Shown: positions 43,865 through 56,277, numbered from the stretch's first letter. The stretch is 64,000 nucleotides of DNA from Mortierella alpina (GCA_029449245.1 JANATF010000005.1:124001-188000), one strand, 5' to 3'. Made by a program: numbers and translations. The notes: a model not told the origin generated them from the sequence alone.

Positions 43865-45883
43865 CTAGACGTCAAAATTCTCGTAGATATTTCCGAATTT
43901 ACAAAACTTTGCGTAGGCATCGGTGCCGTAGCCATGCATCGTGAACACCTTGAGATCACCGCCCCAATATTCTGCGTAGACTTTGCTCATGGGCAAGCCG
44001 ATACCCAGATGCATGGCTTGGTCCTTTAGAGACTGAGCCTGAGCAGACGAGGTCGAGAAGGAGGATGAGGATGACGACCTGGAAGCAGGCGTTGTGGATG
44101 CTGGTGGAGCCTTTGTACTGCTATTGCCGGCTCTAGGAGGCGCGTTTCGATCGAGCACAAGCGTGGACTCGCTGGGTGGGTAGGTCGGATTCCTGTTGCT
44201 TGTTGGTGGAGGTGGCAAGACGATGCCCTCCTCGTCGTTCTCGGTCTTCTCCTCCTGACCTGCGGCTTCCACATGACTACCACTGCTGCTGCTGCTGCTG
44301 CTGCTGCTGGCGGGGTGCTGGTGGACTTGATCTGCACCGTAACCTGATCCTGCATTGACACTTCTGGAAGGCGAGACGAGCTGCTCCTGCACTGTGGCCG
44401 CCATCTTTGAGATCTTTTCGAAATTGGCGAATCGTGCTGGAGATTGGGAATAGGACCACAGATGAGATTCCATGTCCGGATGAATTCCACCGCCCTTGTC
44501 CGAGACCCGAAAGACGATATCATGGGTTCCCTCACAGACCGTGATGTGGATCGGTGGCAGTTCGTTGGTTCGCTTGTCCCGAGTGCCGTTCAGCATCACA
44601 AAGCGCATTGAATTCTTGAGGAGCTCGTAGAGGATGTACTCGATGTGGTCGGGGATGTAGGAAAACTCGGCGTCAAGGTTCCCGTCCAAGATCACCTTGG
44701 GAGGGAGGATGGTCCCGCCCAAGGCTTGCCGACAGGTCTCGGCTGCCAAGAGTGCGGTCCGTTCGACAATCTCTCGTGGATTGCAGTGAGTGTAGATGAT
44801 GCCGATAAATCCACGATCCGTCATCATATGGTTGGGAGAGTTGTAGTTGGCGGTCAGGGAGATGTGCTGCTCTGCCAGGACGCGCCTTGAGATTCTTGAC
44901 CGGAGCATCTTGTTCATGAACTGATCCACCTGTTGTGCAGGAATGTGTTTTGAACACTCCATGATCCCCAAGGCCAGCTGTGGGATGACGACGAGGTGAT
45001 CGTTCAGCAAGCCCTTCACCTGCTCACAGAACGCATCATTCTCTTCCAAGGTCCGGATCTCGGGGAATTTGCTCAGCTTCTCAAACGCCTGCCAATAGAG
45101 ATCATACACCAATTCGATGTGTGGGTTCGTTCCGACAATGAAGGGCAGGTTCTGGAAGTCTCGGATCCTGTGTGCAAGACGGACAGGCAGCTCTGTGCGG
45201 ACATAGTTGGCGGATTTGAGAAGCTTGTCCTCTTGCATGTTGCGGCCAAAGAACACGAGTTGTCTGAGGGTGATGGGGTTTACGGCCTGGTTGACGTATG
45301 GGTCCAGGATCCGGTTCTGGTAAAAGTGCTGAGGGCTGTACCGCCGCCTGGGTTGGTGAGCAGGCTGGGGCACAATAGAGGCTGGGTTGTTCATCCTGAA
45401 GAGCGGCGATGACTGAGGAGACTGTGGACTGGAGTACGAGTGCGAGGCAGGGTTGGACGCAGCAGGGAAGGCAGAAGCGGACATATGGAGCGGACTCTGG
45501 GTGTTGTGCTGCGGTTGTTGTGGACGAGTGCTGGCCATGGCGGGTGGGGGTGGCGAGGACGGGTGTGCGGCTGCGGCCAAATGACTGTGCCGCCGCTGGT
45601 TCAAACTGAGGGGTGTTCTCGAGGTGAGTGGTGTTGCTGCATGGTGCTTATTCCTGATAACGATCCTGCATCGTCCGAGCGCACTGCCTGTATTTGCAGC
45701 TGCTGTTCTTGTAGCGGTTGTGCCAGCGGGACGGGTCCTTGCGGCGGCGGACGGACACGTGAAGGCGACCGAGGAGTAGAGTCTTGAGGCGCAAGAGGCG
45801 CGGCAGGCTGATGCCAGCCCAGAGTTCATTGTGGCATGTCCGAACGGGGACTGGAGGGTCTTGGGGAGCCGAGGCATTGCCAT
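43865..45883 (-). CDS. Mitochondrial pyruvate/branched-chain dehydrogenase kinase (PDK/BCKDK family)
   Basis: Phosphorylates and inactivates a mitochondrial 2-oxoacid dehydrogenase complex. An intronless frame of 672 aa. The first 90 or so residues are basic and Arg/Ala-rich, a presequence. A Pro/Ser/Gln-rich stretch precedes the kinase core. The core starts at RRRYSPQHFYQNRIL and has LRQLVFFGRN, LPVRLAHRI and LAEQHISL (conserved His). The ATP site has YILYELLKNSMRFVM (N box) and VFRVSDKGGGIHPDMES (G1). It ends with GIGLPMSKVYAEYWGGDLKV and GYGTDAY (G2 and C-terminal). Between SPARFANFEKISKM and GIGLPMSKVY lies an insertion of about 130 residues with a Ser run and Pro-rich parts. The YELLKNSMR and AEYWGG details favour the BCKDK/PKP2 side, but substrate is not decided by sequence. 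Confidence 0.88.
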   Translation of the reverse strand: MAMPRLPKTLQSPFGHATMNSGLASACRASCASRLYSSVAFTCPSAAARTRPAGTTATRTAAANTGSALGRCRIVIRNKHHAATPLTSRTPLSLNQRRHSHLAAAAHPSSPPPPAMASTRPQQPQHNTQSPLHMSASAFPAASNPASHSYSSPQSPQSSPLFRMNNPASIVPQPAHQPRRRYSPQHFYQNRILDPYVNQAVNPITLRQLVFFGRNMQEDKLLKSANYVRTELPVRLAHRIRDFQNLPFIVGTNPHIELVYDLYWQAFEKLSKFPEIRTLEENDAFCEQVKGLLNDHLVVIPQLALGIMECSKHIPAQQVDQFMNKMLRSRISRRVLAEQHISLTANYNSPNHMMTDRGFIGIIYTHCNPREIVERTALLAAETCRQALGGTILPPKVILDGNLDAEFSYIPDHIEYILYELLKNSMRFVMLNGTRDKRTNELPPIHITVCEGTHDIVFRVSDKGGGIHPDMESHLWSYSQSPARFANFEKISKMAATVQEQLVSPSRSVNAGSGYGADQVHQHPASSSSSSSSSGSHVEAAGQEEKTENDEEGIVLPPPPTSNRNPTYPPSESTLVLDRNAPPRAGNSSTKAPPASTTPASRSSSSSSFSTSSAQAQSLKDQAMHLGIGLPMSKVYAEYWGGDLKVFTMHGYGTDAYAKFCKFGNIYENFDV
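44283..44309. repeat. (CTG)9 trinucleotide repeat inside the kinase gene
   Basis: Nine CTG units in a row. On the coding (minus) strand they encode serine (CAG/AGC frame) in the low-complexity insertion of the dehydrogenase kinase. Confidence 0.85.
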
Positions 45884-46080
45884 GGTGAGGGTATAGTTGT
45901 AAAAAAAAAAAAAAGTGATCCAATTGTTTGAGCTAGGGTATATCTGCTTCCGAGGAGGAGAATGCAATGAGAGACAAGAGCAGAGGGGGAAATGAGCGAG
46001 TGCGACAGAGAGAGAGTACGAAGGGCGAAGAAGGGCGAAGGAGGGCGAGGGACAGGAAGAAGAAAGAGGATAAAAAGGAC

Positions 46081-46107
46081 AAAGCAGACAAAGCAGACAA
46101 AGCAGAC
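46081..46107. repeat. Tandem repeat, 9-bp unit x3
   Basis: The unit AAAGCAGAC occurs three times in a row upstream of the dehydrogenase kinase. Confidence 0.8.
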
Positions 46108-46592
46108 AAGGGGAGGGCAACGCACAAGCCGGCGCAAGTGACAGCGACGGGCAGAGGATGAGGGTCCAAAGGGCGAGAGATAACGGGCACACGCGTGGAG
46201 GACAGGCGAATCAGCGAGGATCATATGCAAGTGCCATTCGAAAAGTGACTCAAATGAGCATTTGGGCCGCCATTTAAGGTTGTCTGTCACTCTGGTGGGC
46301 GATCGCATCCACTGGAGCCTTTTTTTTGATCCCGCCTCCTCCTGCTCTTCTCGCTCTTGCTACAGTGCTACAGTGATACAGTGCAGCGATGTTTCGCTGC
46401 TGCGGTGCAGGTGCAGAGAGCAAAAGAACGACTCTTGAAGCGACCGACCTGACCACGCAGGTGTAAACAGTGTGGTTTTTGTGCTGTCAGTCTCGGGTAG
46501 GCCATGACTCGCTCCTCCCTTTCATGCCCTTTGCTGGTATACTGCGCGTGCAAGTGACCCCAAATGGGGACGAAATTCACACATGCTCACCG

Positions 46593-46622
46593 CTCTACCA
46601 CTCTACCACTCTACCACTCTAC
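46593..46622. repeat. Tandem repeat, 8-bp unit x3.75
   Basis: The unit CTCTACCA is repeated almost four times in the kinase/peptidase intergenic region. Confidence 0.8.
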
Positions 46623-47232
46623 TTCTCAATCGCTACCTTGACGACGGCATCCGATGTGGGAGGCCGATATAGGATAGTAGTCCTTCTGAGCTTGGACCAT
46701 ACTTCCAAAAACATACACATTCCGAGAGCGTACAAAGTCCATTATCAGAGTCCGATAAAAAAAATTGCAGAGAGCGCGAGAGGGCGCATTTTATATTACG
46801 ATAGCATTTAGCCAACACTTTTGATCGGAAGTGTGCAGTACATGTACAATGCGCATGCATGGACGGCGGACCATAGGATTGGACTGAACCAAAGGGGTGA
46901 ACCCGAAGGGGTGGCCCATGTCCTTCTTCCCCAGCAGCTTTCGCTTCATTTTATCGCCAAGGGTGCCATTCGCATCATTCATCGCAGTGTGTTGTGGGGG
47001 GAAGCTTCAGACTGGGTGTTGCTATGCAGCGTCGTCATGGCCTCCTGCGTGAGTGCGTAGGTCCAGTCCTATCCTCAACTATATCGCCTGTGTGCTGAAT
47101 GCAGTGCCTCGACAATTCGTCTGCAAGCATCGTTCGTCATCTCGAGTCGGGTCCCTGAGATCAGACCTCAACCTCAAACCGCACTGTGTCGTGTCCCTTT
47201 CTCTGTAGTTGCAACAGCTAGAATTTTAGTGC

Positions 47233-47266
47233 GTTCCCACCCTTCGTTCCCACCCTTCGTTCCCAC
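47233..47266. repeat. Tandem repeat, 13-bp unit x2.6
   Basis: The unit GTTCCCACCCTTC occurs twice and then partially, about 165 bp upstream of the M28 peptidase start. Confidence 0.8.
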
Positions 47267-47428
47267 TAGTTGCGCTCCCTCCATACCCATCGCCTGCTAC
47301 CCATCCCGCGGGTGCGCGGGATCTGAGGAACGACTGGGCATGTCATGTGATCGCTCCTTGCCTTCCTCCAGCACAAAAGTCGCAGGACGCGAATGGAATC
47401 CAAGCACCTTCCCACGAAACTCATCCCC

Positions 47429-49739
47429 ATGGCAGACAACTCGAGAGAATCACAGCCATTGCTGCACTCCAACAACGGAGGTACTTGAACCCTTGTATAG
47501 CTTGTATATCTTCTCATTCACTGGTGGAGAAGGCGCAATCGCCCGCTGCATTGTTACCTTGGTAGAGCCTTTTTTGTTCGTTTGGTTCTCACAGGTATGA
47601 CAACCTCTTTCCCCACGGGCTGCGTGTGAATATATTTTCATAGGTCGTGGTCAGACACCCCAGTCGCGAATCCGCCGCGCGCTGCCCTATGGTCTAGTCG
47701 CGCTCGTCTTCATCATCATCAGCGTCGTGCTCCTTGTCGTCCTCGTCAAGCCCAAAGACTGTATGGCATTAGATCGAGTATAAATGACGCAGATATGCAT
47801 CATCGCCATCGTCCTAACTTTCCGCTGTGCTCCTTTATGACGACCCTCTCCTTTAGCCGACCAACCCGATGACAGACCCAAGAAATCCCCCTTGTCGGAC
47901 GAGCTCACCACACCCTCCATTTTTAACCACTTGGAAGAGCTCTACGCCATTGCGCAGAAGCACAACAACTCGAGGTCCGTCAAGAACGGCTACATGGCCT
48001 CGGCGGAATATGTCCAGGCTCAACTGAAGCTCAAGGCTGGCTCGTACTGCGATGTCTCCACCCAGGAGTTCAAGGTTCCTGTGTGGTCCGAACTGGCTGC
48101 ACCGGAGCTGAGCAGCACCGGAATTGGCCACGATGGTGCCCATATCCAGTACCAAAACAAGGTTGACTTCCAAAGTAAGCCAAAAATGAATGCGTTGAGG
48201 CTCATATCACGCGACCCTGGACACCACTCAGTGTTCCTGAGGCGCCTTCGCCGCACTGTACCGCCGCATTCACGTGTACTCAGGGACTAACCCTCCTTGA
48301 TCCCTGGTTACCAGATTTCAGGGACTCAGGCCCATCTACAAGTCTCAAGAAGCAGGCTATCGAGGGTGTTGCCAACCATGGTTGCTTCGCAAAGGACCAC
48401 AAGTGGGTCAATGGCAAGATTGCTGTTATCGAGGAAGGAGGATCCTGCACTCTTTGGGATGCAGCCTATCTGGCCGAGCAGGTAAGCACCAGTGATGTTT
48501 ACAAAGTAGCAGCAGATTGCAAGAAACTCTACTCAACACTGACACGCGTTCGCCTTGTTTGATTGTGCTTATTTCAATTATTCTTAAGGCTGGAGCCACA
48601 GGTGTCCTCTTCTATAACAGCCCTAGCCGCAAGGCACTGCTGTACAGCCGAATCCGCATCTCAGCCTGGGCGGAGGGCGATCCATTGATCTCCATCCCTG
48701 TGCTCTCGATCACCAACTCCTTTGGGTCGACTCTCCTCCAAAACCTGGATACGGCTAGGATTACCCTCAAGACAGTCAACAGCATGACGGTCGAGTCGAC
48801 TATCAATGTCCTTTGCACGAGCAAGGGCGGTGACGCCAAAGATACTATCGTTCTTGGAGCCCATCTTGACTCTGTTCCCGAGGGTCCTGGTATGGTTGAC
48901 AATGGCTCCGGCGCGACCTCGTTGCTTGAAATTGCGCTTGTTATGGCCAAGGCGAACTATGAGCTGAAGAACAAGATTGTCTTTGGCTGGTGGGGCGCTG
49001 AGGAAATTGGATTGTTGGGATCGAGACATTTCGTGCGTGAGCTCGTCAAGGATGCAAAGAGCAAGAAACTCATCGCTATGAACATGAACTTTGACATGTT
49101 GGCCAGCCCCAACTATGTGCCATATGTAAGAAACAACTCGTGGGACTTGTTTGTGCGCGCTGAACATCATTAGAGAACAAGGTCCGCTCAATTGAATCCA
49201 TATTTTCGCTATGTAGGTCCATGACGGCAAGACTGCACCCAAGGACTTGGTCGGACCTTCCTCCAAGATTGACCACCTCTTGATCGAGTACTTTAACCGC
49301 GAGAAGAAGCCGTTCGAGTACACAGACATGACTGGAGGAAGCGATTTCCTGCCCTTCCTTTTGGAAGGCATCCCCTCGGGTGGACTGCTTACTGGCGCTG
49401 GCGAGAGAAAGACCACAGAGCAGCGCGCGCTGTTTGGTGGATTCGCGAATGCTCCTTTGGATCCTTGCTATCACCAGAGGTAACGCATCTATCTATACGA
49501 AGGAATAAGGCGACATTAGAGCACGCGATGGTGTTCATTTTGACTTGCTCAACTCCGCTTTAACGCCCTTTTTATTCTGTTTCAACTTCCGCGTGAACCA
49601 TAGCTGTGACACTCCTGAGAACGTCAACAAGAGCGCGTTGAAACTTATGTCGCAAGCGGCCCTTTATGCTATCACGAAGTTGGCCAAGGCAGAGAACATC
49701 CGCGACTGGTTGGCCAACAAAGACGTCAACCTGCGATAA
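47429..49739 (+). CDS. M28 metallopeptidase (aminopeptidase Y/APE3-like), type II membrane protein
   Basis: A zinc aminopeptidase of vacuole or cell surface. Exons 47429-47480, 47644-47760, 47857-48174, 48315-48481, 48589-49125, 49217-49479 and 49604-49739 give 529 aa. The short cytosolic N-terminus (MADNSRESQPLLHSNN) carries a dileucine. One transmembrane helix follows (GLVALVFIIISVVLLVVLV). A PA domain sits in the first half (GKIAVIEEGGSCTLWDAAYL, GATGVLFYNSPS). The M28 catalytic half shows ligands in VLGAHLDSVPEGPG, MVDNGSGATSLLE and WWGAEEIGLLGSRHF. A later TDMTGGSDFLPFLLEGIPSG carries the last ligand region. The C-terminal SCDTPENVNKSAL block is typical of APE3. The membrane anchor differs from soluble yeast APE3 and suggests vacuolar delivery through the membrane pathway. 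Confidence 0.93.
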
Positions 49740-52700
49740 AAGAAGAAAACCAGCGTGAAGGGAGGGGAAAATCTGAAAGAAACGTAGCACAGAGCAGGTC
49801 TGATTAGGAAGTGTTTGCTGTAGTCGACAGAAGAAAAAAAGAAAAGAAAAGGTAAAGGTGTTTGAACTGGAACTCTATCGCGTTACTCCTTGCAAAGAGG
49901 TGTCGCCGTTTCTACACATTAGAAAGCCCGCACCTCTTCTGATAGCTGAAAGATAGAGATTGGAAGAAGTCTGCAGGATGGCGCCCGTTGGTGTGTAACG
50001 ACAGGATGTTTGGTGAATCCCACAAAGAGAAAGAAAGAACTGCGCGCCGCAATGCACACGTATTGTACGATTTCGAGAGCCGCGAATGGTTCTGCGGGCT
50101 ATGGGTGATACGGAGACAGGGCGCGCAGTGAAAGCCTCACCTCTAATTGCTTGGGGTGTGCGTGAGAAATGCCGCAGAAGTTGACGCATGTTGCAGTAAG
50201 GTTTATGGATCTGGTGGGTCACTAATTGAATGGCGCCCATGCTATGCTGGGCACTTTATCGATTTGTCATCTCTATCAGTGCTGCAGGGGGTAAATTATG
50301 GATCTTGTAATCGAAATGCTCTCCGACAATCAAATCGTGGCCTTGCAGTGGTCTGGTCGACCGGTTGGAAGTGGTTCATGATTGATACACCAGGCGCGAC
50401 AGATCATCATTAGATGAGGTTGATGTGCGAGCTGCCGCATATCCTTGGGAACTCCACGGGTCCTCTTTTGGGCACGATGAATGAAGTGACGGCAAATGAA
50501 GGCTCAGATGAGTAAGGTCACTCATATTTTGTTACAGAAGGCTGCGATCCGCTTTCCTAGCCACCCTTTTGGTTAAGCAGCAATAGAAAAACAACTGAGC
50601 CTTCTGTTTAAAGAATGCTGAAGATGGCGGTGATGCCACAACATCTACGCCGTGTCTCAAAGGTGCTTTGTTTATTCGCTTCTTGTTGAGCAGACCTGAG
50701 TGTTATGGGAACTACTGTGGGGTCATCAAACGCCATCGTCCTTGGCGTAATTCTGCAGCACACGCTCTTGTCTTCATTTATATCCCTGCGTCGGGGTCCC
50801 TCATCCATCAAACTGTGAGATAACCCTGTGTTTGTGAGTCAAGGTGCTATGGACACTTCTGAAATCAGATATGAACCGCATTACAAACTTATGCCGGGCC
50901 ATCATCGCATTAGGGGGGCCATTGCGAGGGCACCATTTCTCATCGTCTATAGTCCCTCAAATGAGTTCCGACCAGCTCTCAATGCTTACAAGCGTCAAAA
51001 TACCTGGAGAAATAATAGGGCGCCCGCCTATCTCGGACTAGCGGATCAACTACCACTCCTTTAGCATGGTACTCTAAAGCATGTAGTCCAGCTTTACCAG
51101 AGTTCACTGAGCGGACACATGCTCCAAGCGCGTGCTGTGCCATGACAGAAAAAGGTACATGCAATCGTGATGACAACCTGGCCGTTGGCGGAGATCCCAT
51201 CGACTACATGTGTTCTTTGTGCATGATGCAGTAGTCTGCAGACTCTGCAGAATAACCCTGCCTTTTGCGTTCTCGTCTAGGGCACCGTGTCTGCAACCTC
51301 CCGATTCGTCCGGATATGCATCCGAGAAGCGAACTGCCCAAGTGGCCGGTTACTGGGTTCAGTTGAGCCGTTTTTCATCTGTGATATGCAGGGGAGCAGT
51401 GTGCAGTTCGCAGGTGGAGGTCTCAGAACCAGAGCAATTACAGCAGCTCTCAGGTCCCTTTCGTTTATCTTTTGAGGGTCGCGTTTTTTGGAAGGCGACA
51501 GAAGACAGTGGGATCGGGGGAGGATAGCACATTAACCGTAAATTTGAGTCCAGAGACCTTCCGACCCTGATGAGAATTTGAAATCTAAGAAAGATGCTTT
51601 CATAGTCTGTGGACAAAAACCTGGTAGGAGAAACGAAACAGGTATTATTGACAAAACAACAATCCACACCCTTGTTGACAGCAGTGCCTTGAGGAACGCT
51701 GGTCTAGACTTTAATAAACCCTTACATGCCCCTTGTTAATTTCACCCACGACACACTTTGTGAAAAGAATGCGCTAGTGCCAGTGTAGCCGTGTGGCACT
51801 AGATGGAGATGTTTTATTTTTATTTTTGTGTTTTCCCAGCAGAGCTACCGCCTGGTCTGCTGTTGTATTGCTTTCCGGGCTGCTTCGATAGGCGGATCTT
51901 CGTGTTCCCAGGTTCAGAGTCCGTTATTTAACGGTCGCGTCATTTTGATTGGGTCGATGTTCGATAGGAAGCGTGTGTTCAGAATGAACAGGAGCGACTC
52001 TTGTCATTCGCCTGCTTGTACAACGCAACGCTTTTCCCTCTCTTGTGAAAGACATGAGAGCCCCCATTTGTTGCCGAGAGCACGCTGAACATTCACAGGG
52101 CATGCCGCTCTTCGCACTTTTGCACCACCTTCTCCTTCGAACTGCGTGAACTGTACTCTAGTCTACTGTACTTGGCGCGATAATCATTTCGCTCCACCCT
52201 CCAGACAGGTTCGCCGTCCAGGCAAGTCGACCACGCAAGTAAAGCATCAGCGAAAGCTAAAACTATAACCAGGACGTTGCTGTCATAATACATTGTTTTG
52301 CTCTGGCAGAGAGCTGTTCCCAGGACAGTGATTGTTCTCATCATTACAGGGCACAACCTTGTTGCTATATATTATCATCGTGTGTTTACAACATAGGGCC
52401 GCAGGAAAGAGACACCGAGTTCAACGGATGGCTGTGAGCCCACCTCCCTTGCGTGCTTCCATACAAAGACGCTGTTCATACTGGTGCACCTGCTTACAAT
52501 TCACATCGAGTTCAACCCTCGTGTCCCGCATAATGTGAATGCTATTGTGCAATTGAGAGCACAAAGGAGTCCAACGCAAACAAAGAAAGGAAAATGCATG
52601 AGCAGCAAGGGCGAGAACCACGGCCCACGGCTAAAAATCATCGCAGAACTCCTCTCTTGTGGACCCTTCTAGAAAATAGAGTTGCTTAGCACAGAGATGG

Positions 52701-53022
52701 TAGGTCGGCTGCATTCGCACAATCGTTTCCTCTCCGGGCTCTTGGAGGCAATAGTTGTCCATAACGAAGGCCATTGCAAGGGATCGATCGTACGAATCTC
52801 ACTCTCCTCGGTGCAACGTTTTTATTATTACCTGACTGATTACAGCTTGGACTAAAGCAAACACCTGCAGTGCACTGGAGCACAAATCCACAACCGTTGA
52901 CTTGCACAGTCCCTATTGCCTAACGATCAGCCCAATGCAGTATCGTTGACACCTGCCAGCTTGTTGGACTTTTTTCTTGTACATTTACATACTAGGAACG
53001 CGGCACGCTTGGCCAGAAATCC

Positions 53023-53030
53023 TTTAAATA
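53023..53030 (+). promoter_or_regulatory. TATA-like box of protease A
   Basis: TTTAAATA lies 177 bp upstream of the start codon and before a C/T-rich leader. Position and composition fit a core promoter; no experimental start site is known. Confidence 0.45.
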
Positions 53031-53138
53031 ATGCCCTCCACCCGCTCTATTGTTGGAACTCTAGCCTTCTAGACTCCATTAACCTTGCACCCCACCCCTT
53101 TCGCTCCTGCTCCTCTCCCCTCCCTCGAACCTCCACCC

Positions 53139-53182
53139 CCTTCCACACCTTTACGGTAAACCCCATCCAGTCTTTTACAGAC
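53139..53182 (+). promoter_or_regulatory. 5' leader block shared with protease C
   Basis: The stretch runs from CCTTCCACACC to CTTTTACAGAC and closely matches 61502-61546 upstream of protease C, with small indels. Its preservation suggests recent duplication or a conserved leader function. Confidence 0.7.
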
Positions 53183-53206
53183 GTTACATCTCACCTCCCC
53201 ACCACC

Positions 53207-55909
53207 ATGAAGATTACCGCCATTCTCTCTGCCCTTGCCGCTGCCACCTTGGTTTCGGCAGGCAAGTTCCATGACATTACCAAGCTTGAGAAGACCAACA
53301 TCCTCCCCGGCGGTTACATCATTGAGTACCACGACGATATCAAGCACAGTGACGCCCACAACGCCTTGAACTCGCGCAAGATCGACTACAAGGTCCGCAA
53401 CGAGTACAACATCTTCAACGGTGCCGCCATTACCGTCAACTCTCAGCACGATGGCAAGGACCTTGCTCAGATCCCCGGAGTCAAGAACGTCTGGCCCATC
53501 ACTCTCTACACAATCCCCAAGATCCAGAAGAGCAACAAGAAGCCCACTGACCCCGAGACCGTCTCTCTGCACCATATGACCGGTGTCGATATTGTCCACA
53601 ACAAGCTCAAGCTGACTGGAAAGGGTGTCAAGGTCGGTGTCATCGACTCGGGTATCGATTACAAGCACCCTGCCTTTGCTGCCCCTGGTGCTGATGCCGG
53701 ATGCTTCGCTCGCTACGGCAAGAACTGCCGTGTCGCTCACGGTTGGGACTTTGTCGGTGATGACTACACTGGAGCGAACGCCCCCAAGCCCGATGCTGAC
53801 CCCATGGATTGCGGTGGACATGGTTCTCACGTTGCTGGTATCATTGGTGCCAACGCCATGAACATTAAGGCCAGCCCCAAGCCTCCTCAACCCTTCATTG
53901 GTGTTGCCCCCGAGGTCACCTTTGGTGCTTACCGTGTCTTTGGATGCGGCGGATCCTCTGGAGACGATGTTATCCTTGCTGCCATGGAGCTGGCCTTCAA
54001 TGATGGAATGGATGTAAGTTTTCATATGCATGGCATAAGCGCTTCTATTTTTTTTTTCTGTACTGGATTGCCCCCCTATGCAGTATTTGCTAATTATGCG
54101 ATTTTTGCTCTATAGATCATCAACATGTCCCTCGGAGGTGGCTCCTCTTACAAGATGAACCCCACCGCTGTCCTTGCCGACAAGCTTATTGCCCGTGGCA
54201 TGGCTTTGGCCGCTGCCGCTGGTAACGACGGCTCTCAGGGCGCCTGGATGGTCTCTGACACCGGTTTGGGCGATCTTGCCAGCGCTGTCGCATCCTTCGA
54301 CAACGCCTACGGTTTCTACCACTCTTTCACCTATGGTGGTGCTTCCCACCCCTATGCTCCTTCGCAGGCCTGGGCCAAGCCCATCGATCTGCCTGCCAAC
54401 GCAACCCTGGTTCCCATCTTTGAGAAGAACGGTGCCTTGTCCGATGGTTGCGACGCTGCTGTCTACAGTGGTTTGGATGTCAAGGGCAAGATCGTCCTTA
54501 CCCTCGGCGATGTCACTCGCTGCAAGTCTGGCGGACGTGGTGCCAACGCTGCTACCGCTGGCGCTGCTGCTATCCTCATCCAGACCACCCCTCTCGGTAT
54601 TGCCTCCTTGGGAGGCAACCCCAACTTCCCCATGGGCTCGATCGAGAACAAGGCTGGTGATGATCTTATCGCTGCTTACAAGGCCAACGCCAAGAACGCC
54701 TTCACCTGGAGCAAGGATGCATCTAACTTCCTGATCGAGGGAGGCGGAGCTCCCTCGGACTTCTCTTCGTTCGGCTTGGATGGTGAGCTCCGTTCCAAGC
54801 CCGATCTTGCCGCTCCCGGTGGCAACATCTTGTCAACCTTCCCTCTTGCCAAGGGCGGTTACGCTGTTCTCTCGGGTACCTCGATGGCCACCCCTTACGT
54901 TGCTGGTTCCCATGCCTTGTACATGCAGGCCAAGAAGTCCAAGCCCCACGGCGATGTCATCCGTGGTGTCTTCAAGAACACTGCCACGATCTCGACCAAC
55001 TCTGGCTCCAAGACCAAGACTTCTGCTGCCAAGCAGGGTGCCGGTCTCATCAACGTGTTGAACGCCATCACCACCACCGCCACGATCCAGCCCGACCACA
55101 TTGATCTCCTCGACACTGTCAACTTCAAGAAGTCGGTGAAGATCACCATCAAGAACACTGGCAAGAAGACCGAGACCTACGATCTGTCTCACGTCCCTGC
55201 CGATGCCCTGAACTCTTACTCTGAGGGTGCCTACCCCTCGCCTGACCCCAAGATCGAGGCCGACTACGCCTCGGTCACCTTCTCCCAGAAGTCGGTCAAG
55301 ATCCCCGCTGGCAAGTCTGCCACGATCACCCTTCAGTTCTCAGAGCCCAAGGCCGGTAACGCCGCCCAATTCCCCATCTACTCTGGATTCGTTGTTGCTA
55401 CTCCCCAGAAGAGCAACGTTGCCGTCCACGTACCTTACACTGGTCTCAAGGGTGATGTCTCCAAGGTTCCTATCATGGACACCACCAAGGGTTTCCCTGC
55501 TGCTCTCCTCGCTGATGCCCAGGGCAACTTGAAGGACATCCCTTCTAACTACACCTTTGACCTCAAGGACAACCGCCCTGTCTTCATGACTCGCTTGGGC
55601 TCCCACACTCCCGACTTCTCGATCCGTGTCTTTGACGACAAGAAGGTCTTCCGCGGTTACGTTAACACTGCCAACGCCGGCAACGCCTTTGGCTGGTCTG
55701 GTCGCCAGAAGAACTTGGATGACGAGGGCAAGCTCGTCTACACTCCTTGGGTCTGGACCGGTAAGGTCATGACCTCGACCAACGCTACCGCCCCTGTTAC
55801 CTTGGCTGCTGGAACCTACGAGATCGTCGTTGCCTCCCAGAAGAAGTTGACCAAGGGCACCTACCCCGCCGACTATGAGATCTTCAACTTGGGATCGATC
55901 AAGTTCTAA
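53207..55909 (+). CDS. Secreted subtilisin-like serine protease A (S8 family)
   Basis: Extracellular endopeptidase. Exons 53207-54013 and 54116-55909 give 866 aa. The signal peptide is MKITAILSALAAATLVSAG. An inhibitor-type propeptide follows (YIIEYHDDIKHSDAHNALNS). The catalytic triad is Asp147 (VGVIDSGIDYKHPAF), His205 (GGHGSHVAGIIG) and Ser525 (LSGTSMATPYVAG); AAAAGNDG holds the oxyanion Asn. A PA domain is inserted between His and Ser (DVKGKIVLTLGDVTRCKSGG). A large C-terminal beta-rich region (KKSVKITIKNTGKKTETYDL) resembles the Fn3-like part of Vpr-type subtilases. The intron follows FNDGMD in phase 0, as in both paralogues. Codons are strongly biased toward C-ending ones, suggesting high expression. 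A TATA-like box lies 177 bp upstream. Confidence 0.95.
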
Positions 55910-56277
55910 ACTGAGTGTCCATCTTACGAAAACGAAAACGATAGATTTTTCAAACCTCATCCCTCTCATGTAACCCAGCTCTTCACAATAATAATCATTT
56001 GTATACCATCGTGAAAACAACAAAGATTGGCCATTGCAAACCGTTTTCGTGGAGACTATTTTTCTGTCAGATACACTACACCGGCCTTGTACCCTATTAC
56101 GTGCCTGTCAACTTCCCCTTGTAACGGGTTCAGCGTTGTGCCTCGGAGAATGCTTCCTCCTCCGATCCATTATGGGATCCAAGAATAATTCAAGATGCTG
56201 AAAATAGCAAGCATACCCAATTGCAAACTTCAAACGTGTTTTACCATGGCCTGCCAAGGATGATCTCCTGTAGGGCC

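Larger units (their letters stand above)
45884..47428. other. Divergent promoter region (kinase / M28 peptidase)
   Basis: About 1.5 kb between two divergent starts. It contains three short tandem repeats and a stretch of GAAGGGCGAAG-type repeats near 46020-46050. No protein or RNA gene is recognisable. Confidence 0.45.
49740..53206. other. Gene-poor 3.5-kb stretch upstream of the protease array
   Basis: The longest stretch here without a supported gene. Frames of 60-120 codons occur on both strands, but none shows a motif, biased codon use or matching splice sites. It ends with the promoter and leader of protease A. Decayed mobile DNA is possible; I see no terminal repeats or transposase remnant. 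Confidence 0.45.

Noticed and set aside
53069-54031. 320-codon minus-strand frame opposite protease A (similar ones opposite B and C)
   Set aside because: It is a mirror of the biased codon use in a highly expressed gene, with Asp/Val/Gly-rich nonsense sequence.
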